5,821 nt of DNA from Flavobacterium psychrophilum (GTDB lineage Bacteria > Bacteroidota > Bacteroidia > Flavobacteriales > Flavobacteriaceae). Location: assembly GCA_003243255.1 (NCBI GenBank), contig QFQM01000264.1:1-5821 (forward strand), in the 5' to 3' direction. Positions within the stretch are counted from its first letter, which is position 1. Each line of letters opens with the position of its first letter. Made by a program: the position numbers and the translations under genes. Shown here piece by piece: positions 1-2,975 of the stretch. The notes under the pieces were generated by a model, which worked only from the letters and a program-made list of their open reading frames with translations, was not told the DNA's origin and searched no databases.

Positions 1-203
1 GTGGCATTGCTATTCGATAGCAGGATCATGATTACAGCGTGGTCACGATCTGCATCCATTTTAAAGCTGATGCCGGGCACGCCGGTTTTATAGTTGAGCC
101 AGCTTACCGGCAATCCATCGGCCGATAGTACCGGGCGCATATACTTGCCAAACGCTGTCCAGAAAGCTTGTTTTTGTTTGGAAATCTCCTCTCGGGTATA
201 CAT
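1..203 (-). CDS. DUF4268 domain protein, N-terminal part (runs off left edge)
   Basis: Reading the minus strand from an ATG at 203 gives 67 codons with no stop before the window edge. The protein starts MYTREEISKQKQAFWTAFGK and continues with a segment around residues 32-49 containing SWLNYKTGVPGISFKMDAD. The pattern of a short Arg/Glu/Lys helix, then F-W-x-x-F-G-x-Y-M, then W-x-N-Y-K-T-G-V and F-K-M-D-A-D is what I recall for DUF4268 proteins of Bacteroidota, which are about 140 residues long. Their molecular role is not established; some relatives are linked to restriction or nuclease-like folds, which I do not claim here. The gene is divergent from the VOC pair, with about 120 bases between the two starts. 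No Shine-Dalgarno sequence precedes the ATG; the leader is AT-rich. The family call rests on recall of the N-terminus only. Confidence 0.72.
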   Translation of the reverse strand, partial: MYTREEISKQKQAFWTAFGKYMRPVLSADGLPVSWLNYKTGVPGISFKMDADRDHAVIMILLSNSNA

Positions 204-226
204 ATAAACTAAATGAATGGATATTT

Positions 227-246
227 GGCAATATTCGCAAATTGCC
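227..246. promoter_or_regulatory. 20-bp imperfect dyad between divergent genes, possible operator
   Basis: On the minus strand this reads GGCAATTTGCGAATATTGCC, a palindrome in which 8 of 10 half-site positions match (GGCAAT arms are exact). It lies 24 bases upstream of the DUF4268 start and about 78 bases upstream of the VOC start. Its size and place fit a dimeric repressor site, but no regulator is visible, and short dyads also arise by chance in AT-rich spacers. Confidence 0.3.
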
Positions 247-291
247 TTCATATTGACGCAAATGCCCCGGACATGAGTAGGCCGCCCGGTT

Positions 292-299
292 TACCTTTG
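292..299 (+). promoter_or_regulatory. Candidate Bacteroidota -7 promoter box for the VOC genes
   Basis: TACCTTTG fits the TAnnTTTG consensus of the phylum's primary sigma factor exactly. Transcription would begin a few bases downstream, leaving a leader of roughly 20 bases before the ATG at 324. I see no good -33 TTTG at the usual spacing. An exact match is expected about once per 4 kb per strand by chance, so position is the main support. Confidence 0.35.
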
Positions 300-323
300 T
301 TTTATCACTAACAGTAAACGAAC

Positions 324-839
324 ATGAGTAATATCAACAACACCATCGCCGGACTTGAATTTGCACAGATCGGCTGGGTGGTCCCGGACATTCACGCGGC
401 TGTAAAATTCCTCTCGAAGGCCCTGGGCATTGCTGGCTTTCCCGAGCCGCAGCATGTGCGGGCGCAGGATTTTAATATGACGTATCATGGCAAGGTTGTT
501 CCCGCTGAATGGCTGACCACGCAGACTTATAATGGAGGCAGTTTCATCGAGCTTGTTCAGCCTTTATCTGGCCAGAGCATGTTTCATGACTACCTCGCAA
601 AGTATCCTGCAGGCGGTACACAGCACCTGGCATTTCGTTTGCCGGTCAGCGATTTCGAACGCATTACCAGCGAGCTTCGTGAACAAGGTTACGCAGTGGT
701 CAGTGAAGTAGATCATCCGATTGCACGCATGGCTTTCTTCGATACTTATCAAACGCTGGGCGTTGTGACCGAGATCATGGGCATCACGCCGGAAGGGTGG
801 GTTGCCATCAAACAAATGGAACAGGCTGGACAAAAGTAA
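324..839 (+). CDS. VOC family (glyoxalase-fold) metalloprotein
   Basis: A 171-residue protein with the paired beta-alpha-beta-beta-beta layout of the vicinal oxygen chelate superfamily. The first module opens with FAQIGWVVPDIHAAVKF (residues 13-29) and closes on FIELVQP (74-80). The second opens with GTQHLAFRLP (98-107) and closes on GVVTEIMG (146-153). By alignment in the head to the fold, the metal ligands would be Gln15, Glu76, His101 and Glu150. That is the Gln/Glu/His/Glu set of human-type glyoxalase I rather than the His/Glu/His/Glu set of the E. coli enzyme. The shape also resembles the methylmalonyl-CoA epimerase/Glyoxalase_4 branch, so the substrate is open. It is probably a cytosolic enzyme, with no signal peptide or membrane segment. 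A second VOC gene follows 23 bases downstream on the same strand, which suggests co-transcription. Family call secure; substrate unknown. Confidence 0.88.
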   Translation: MSNINNTIAGLEFAQIGWVVPDIHAAVKFLSKALGIAGFPEPQHVRAQDFNMTYHGKVVPAEWLTTQTYNGGSFIELVQPLSGQSMFHDYLAKYPAGGTQHLAFRLPVSDFERITSELREQGYAVVSEVDHPIARMAFFDTYQTLGVVTEIMGITPEGWVAIKQMEQAGQK

Positions 840-862
840 TCGGTCACTCAAAAATCAAGAAT

Positions 863-1255
863 ATGAAAGCGAAAATGATATGGGCTAATTTCAGTGTAAA
901 GGATGCAAAGCGTACCCATCAATTCTATACACATTTGGGTTTTACTCCCAATAAGTCCAACGATCCTAAGCTGGCCAGTTTTCTTTTTGGGGATAATAAT
1001 TTTGTAATCCACTTTTTTGAACAGGGTTCACAAATAGATGAGTATTTATCATCCGGATCAAAAGTCAGAGAAATCATATTTACCCTTTCTGCACAAACAG
1101 AGGCGGAAGTAAAGGAGTGGGTAGATAAAGTGAAAGAAGCCGGCGGTACCGTTTTTAACGAAGCAGCCAGAGACGCAACCAACCACTATGGGTTTGCCTT
1201 TGCCGATCCCGATGGCCATAAATTCAATATATTATTGATGGAGAAAGGAATGTGA
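863..1255 (+). CDS. VOC family protein (glyoxalase/bleomycin-resistance-like), 130 aa
   Basis: I start the protein at ATG 863 (MKAKMIWANFSVKD). The frame is open back to an ATG at 797, but those 22 extra residues overlap the upstream gene and do not resemble a VOC N-terminus. The protein shows the standard single-domain VOC marks: W-x-N-F-x-V-K-D (residues 7-14), FYTHLGF (21-27), FVIHFFEQ (47-54), and the closing FADPDGHKFNILLME (113-127). The position that usually holds the first metal-binding His is Asn9, and the usual closing Glu of the second module is not evident. It therefore looks like one of the many VOC members that bind a ligand without a conserved metal site, although His50 could still contribute. 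It is probably transcribed with the VOC gene just upstream. Its last 70 bases are overlapped by the convergent minus-strand gene. No resistance function should be assumed from the family name. Confidence 0.85.
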   Translation: MKAKMIWANFSVKDAKRTHQFYTHLGFTPNKSNDPKLASFLFGDNNFVIHFFEQGSQIDEYLSSGSKVREIIFTLSAQTEAEVKEWVDKVKEAGGTVFNEAARDATNHYGFAFADPDGHKFNILLMEKGM

Positions 1256-1680
1256 GGCCGGTCGTCTATCATTGAAAAGTCTCCCCGGCGAAGCGCGCGC
1301 AGCAAACGGCGGTTCATGCGTACTTTGAAATGAGTGATCACTTGTTCTTCTGTTTCTGAGACTTTCGCAATCGCTCGTTCTTCTTCTAAACGCCGGCAGA
1401 AGATATTGATCTCTTGTGGCGTGTAGCGTTGCTGTAGCCATTCCAGCACATCTGTTTCTTTCCATCCAAACTTCAGCCAGGTCATGGCTTCTCCGGTTAG
1501 TTTACGGTATAACGCATGTTGCTTTTGATGGCTTGGTATGCCTGCATATACCGTTGAACCAATGCGGGATGCTTTCGCCAGCAGGGTAGCATACTCCATC
1601 GTCTTACGGAAAGCGGCATCCTTCTTCACCCGCTCACTGGTCAATGAACTGCGGCTGCGCATAAAATAGCGTCCATGCAT
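1186..1680 (-). CDS. Hypothetical protein of a short Bacteroidota family; 5' end uncertain
   Basis: From the ATG at 1680 this gives 164 residues, basic and helical in appearance. The core SSLTSERVKKDAAFRKTM (residues 11-28) followed by ASRIGSTVYAGIP (37-49) and ALYRKLTGEAMTWLKFG (56-72) matches, from memory, a family of small uncharacterised proteins repeated in Chitinophaga-like genomes. The frame is open upstream to 1743 and encodes a segment with TGTIGPVCIYK, which I also recall at the start of such proteins. The true N-terminus is therefore probably near 1743, where the codon is ATC. No ATG, GTG or TTG lies in frame between the stop at 1756-1758 and the ATG at 1680. The C-terminal 20 or so residues are antisense to the second VOC gene and may be read-through rather than ancestral sequence. 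Either a pseudogene in early decay or a gene using a weak start. Function unknown. Confidence 0.6.
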   Translation of the reverse strand: MHGRYFMRSRSSLTSERVKKDAAFRKTMEYATLLAKASRIGSTVYAGIPSHQKQHALYRKLTGEAMTWLKFGWKETDVLEWLQQRYTPQEINIFCRRLEEERAIAKVSETEEQVITHFKVRMNRRLLRALRRGDFSMIDDRPHIPFSINNILNLWPSGSAKANP

Positions 1681-1693
1681 CTTGTAGATGCAT
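1675..1693. repeat. Perfect 7-bp hairpin over the internal ATG of the minus-strand gene
   Basis: ATGCATC at 1675-1681 and GATGCAT at 1687-1693 are exact inverted copies separated by a 5-base loop. In the minus-strand transcript the hairpin would contain the ATG at 1680 in its 3' arm. It could mask that start, or simply reflect the chance doubling of the palindrome ATGCAT. Confidence 0.5.
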
Positions 1694-1760
1694 ACGGGGC
1701 CAATAGTGCCTGTAACAGGTGGTATGCCTTCAAACCGTGCGATAGAATGAGTGTTTTATG

Positions 1761-1768
1761 CAAAGTTA
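1761..1768 (-). promoter_or_regulatory. Candidate -7 promoter box for the minus-strand hypothetical gene
   Basis: On the minus strand the bases read TAACTTTG, an exact TAnnTTTG match. The implied transcript start is near 1757, which leaves a leader of roughly a dozen bases before the ATC codon at 1743 and supports the longer reading of the gene. There is no convincing -33 TTTG at 19-21 bases upstream. Support is positional only. Confidence 0.3.
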
Positions 1769-1809
1769 GCGTGGCCAAACGGCCTTTGGGAATTTATGTC
1801 GTGAAATGC

Positions 1810-1845
1810 ATAAATGTTGGGGTGGACTCCGATAATGGTTGGGGT
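1810..1845. repeat. Two 14-bp direct repeats with 22-bp period
   Basis: ATAAATGTTGGGGT (1810-1823) and ATAATGGTTGGGGT (1832-1845) agree at 12 of 14 positions and start exactly 22 bases apart, which is two helical turns. They lie about 40-80 bases upstream of the candidate -7 box of the minus-strand gene. This geometry fits a regulator bound as a head-to-tail pair, as LytTR-type response regulators do. No such regulator is in view. Confidence 0.4.
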
Positions 1846-2064
1846 AAAAGCAAGCGTTTAGATGACCGTCAAGGAGGCCTTTGGAGGTAGGATTTGCTAC
1901 TTCTGCTGCCGTCTGGTCCTGACCCCATCCATGTGTCAGCCTTGCCAGTTAAAGCGCACTTTGAGCTGGATTACCCGTACCTGGAGCATGGATGAGACAG
2001 GGATTGGCGTGATTGACCCCTCAGATCGTCGCATTTTCCACCCGCGGGTTCAGAAAGGGCGCGA

Positions 2065-2072
2065 TACATTTG
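2065..2072 (+). promoter_or_regulatory. Candidate -7 promoter box for the DUF1801 gene
   Basis: TACATTTG is an exact TAnnTTTG match, 35 bases before the ATG at 2108, giving a predicted leader of about 30 bases. A clear -33 element is absent, so this is a weak call based on match and place. Confidence 0.3.
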
Positions 2073-2107
2073 GGAAACCAATCTTGAACCGGTAATTTAT
2101 ATTTTAC

Positions 2108-2527
2108 ATGAGCGTACAGCAACAAATCAAAGAATATATTACCAGCCAGCCTGAAGCCAAGCGTAACGACATGCAGGCGTTGCACCGCGCTATTCTGCAA
2201 ATAATGCCAAAGTGTAAATTGTGGTTCCTGGATGGTAAAAACGAGGAAGGTAAAATTGTTTCTAATCCTAATATCGGATATGGTTCCCGCATCATGGAAT
2301 ATGCTGGTGGAAAGACCAGGGAGTTTTACCAGATTGGTATGAGTGCCAACACCACCGGGATATCTATTTATATACTCGGCATAGAAGATAAGACCTATTT
2401 AGCCCAAACGTATGGAAAGAAACTCGGCAAGGCCAGCGTGACTGGATATTGCATTAAGTTCAAAGCGTTGAAAGATATAAATATCGATGTACTTGAAGAG
2501 GCAATACGATATGGGGTTGAGGGGTAG
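2108..2527 (+). CDS. DUF1801 domain protein (YdhG-like)
   Basis: A 139-residue soluble protein. The N-terminal helix region contains YITSQPEAKRNDMQALHRAIL (residues 10-30). The centre has the family's I-x-Y-G element (56-59, IGYG) followed by REFYQIGMSA (71-80) and the strand GISIYILG (84-91). The end carries GKKLGKASVTGYCIKFKAL (103-121) and a closing D-x-D-V-L-E-E-A-I-R helix. This order and the length fit DUF1801, the fold of B. subtilis YdhG and relatives; no biochemical activity is firmly assigned to the family. The leader is AT-rich without a Shine-Dalgarno sequence, and the ATG at 2108 is the natural start since the domain begins directly after it. The gene stands alone between a gene-poor stretch and a strong terminator, so it is probably monocistronic. 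Family call good, role unknown. Confidence 0.86.
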   Translation: MSVQQQIKEYITSQPEAKRNDMQALHRAILQIMPKCKLWFLDGKNEEGKIVSNPNIGYGSRIMEYAGGKTREFYQIGMSANTTGISIYILGIEDKTYLAQTYGKKLGKASVTGYCIKFKALKDINIDVLEEAIRYGVEG

Positions 2528-2576
2528 CATGAAAAGGGAGGAGTCGAATTATAAAATAAAGAATTCAATAAATAAC

Positions 2577-2600
2577 AAAGCCGCTATATCAGCGGTTTTT
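2577..2600 (+). terminator. Intrinsic terminator after the DUF1801 gene
   Basis: CCGCT (2581-2585) and AGCGG (2591-2595) form a perfect stem around the loop ATATC, followed directly by five T's. The stem can extend through a G-T wobble and A-T pairs with the AAAG at 2577-2580. It lies 50 bases after the DUF1801 stop and separates that gene from the ATPase region. Confidence 0.85.
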
Positions 2601-2609
2601 ACTTTTCTG

Positions 2610-2640
2610 TGACCCCGATTGGACGATTCTCGAACAGGTT
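2610..2640 (-). other. tRNA 3'-end-like segment, possible attachment-site relic
   Basis: Read on the minus strand, the stretch carries CTGTTCGAGAATC, similar to a T-arm loop (GTTCGA), and then ends ATCGGGGTCA, similar to the 3' acceptor arm of a tRNA. The T-stem does not pair properly, and no D-arm or 5' acceptor arm is found further upstream on that strand, so it is not a tRNA gene. Integrative elements often leave such partial tRNA ends at their borders. Here that is only a suggestion. Confidence 0.25.
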
Positions 2641-2641
2641 T

Positions 2642-2666
2642 CATGAGCATTTGAAGATGCTTTATG
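2642..2666. repeat. Imperfect hairpin in the spacer
   Basis: CATGAGCAT (2642-2650) can pair with ATGCTTTATG (2657-2666) across a 6-base loop. This gives nine pairs, one of them a G-T wobble, with a single bulged base. The inner AGCAT/ATGCT stem is exact. There is no T-tract after it, so it is not a terminator. It directly adjoins the tRNA-like segment. Role unknown. Confidence 0.4.
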
Positions 2667-2891
2667 TATTGAAAACAAAAAATAAGGCGCTGGATAGTTA
2701 TTAGATTTAGCGGGTTGGTCATTGATCGAACTCACAACATATTGGAAACGATATGTTTATTGCTTTGATATCAGAAGAAGAAAGATGAGAAGATGAACGT
2801 GCTTAGGATACTGATGTGGTTGTGTATGTGTTAATGTGAGTAATTTTTGTAGCCTAGCACCCAAATAGACACGTAAAACGCTACTTTAAAT

Positions 2892-2943
2892 AGGTGGCAA
2901 TAATAGAGATGTAATGGACAATAGTATCTGATAGAGACCACCT
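2892..2943. repeat. Wide inverted repeat before the ATPase gene
   Basis: AGGTGG (2892-2897) and CCACCT (2938-2943) are exact inverted copies, 40 bases apart, with a smaller nested AGAT/ATCT pair inside. The outer arm ends 32 bases before the ATG at 2976. It could fold in the leader RNA or bind a regulator, but the spacing is wide and the arms are short. Confidence 0.3.
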
Positions 2944-2975
2944 CTTTGTATATTTATATCTTTTAAACCGATTTT

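Larger units (their letters stand above)
1769..2107. other. Gene-poor stretch, possibly decayed sequence
   Basis: No reading frame here looks like a protein I recognise. Short open stretches exist (for example 1862-2095 plus, with two Cys-rich patches), and several frames read plausibly for 25-50 codons before stops. That pattern can come from an old, frameshifted gene, but I cannot name one. The nonanucleotide GGCCTTTGG occurs twice (1781-1789 and 1876-1884). A loose inverted pair GGTTCA/TGAACC sits at 2047-2052 and 2085-2090. The direct repeat at 1810-1845 is listed separately. Confidence 0.5.
2601..2975. other. 375-base AT-rich spacer upstream of the ATPase gene
   Basis: No protein gene of useful length is present on either strand; the longest ATG-started frame I noticed is a 13-codon hydrophobic peptide at about 2794. 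The spacer holds the tRNA-like segment, the hairpin and the wide inverted repeat listed separately. It should also contain the promoter of the ATPase gene, since the terminator at 2577-2600 blocks read-through, yet I found no exact TAnnTTTG box. No reverse transcriptase gene is nearby, which argues against a retron RNA here. Confidence 0.55.

Noticed and set aside
797..862. Longer start (ATG 797) for the second VOC protein
   Set aside because: The 22 extra residues overlap the upstream VOC gene and do not resemble a VOC N-terminus; MKAKMIWANFSVKD at 863 is the natural start.
1862..2095. 77-codon plus-strand ORF with Cys-rich patches
   Set aside because: Cys pairs are irregular, composition is unlike its neighbours and no domain is recognisable; likely chance.
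2528..2611. 27-codon ORF directly after the DUF1801 stop
   Set aside because: It runs through the terminator hairpin and ends in it; composition is that of AT-rich spacer.
2610..2690. Intact tRNA gene on the minus strand
   Set aside because: Only T-loop and 3' acceptor-like bases are present; T-stem pairing fails and there is no D-arm or 5' acceptor half.
2601..2975. Retron non-coding RNA upstream of the ATPase
   Set aside because: No reverse transcriptase gene is in the window next to the ATPase, and no long a1/a2-type inverted repeats with an msr/msd layout were seen.
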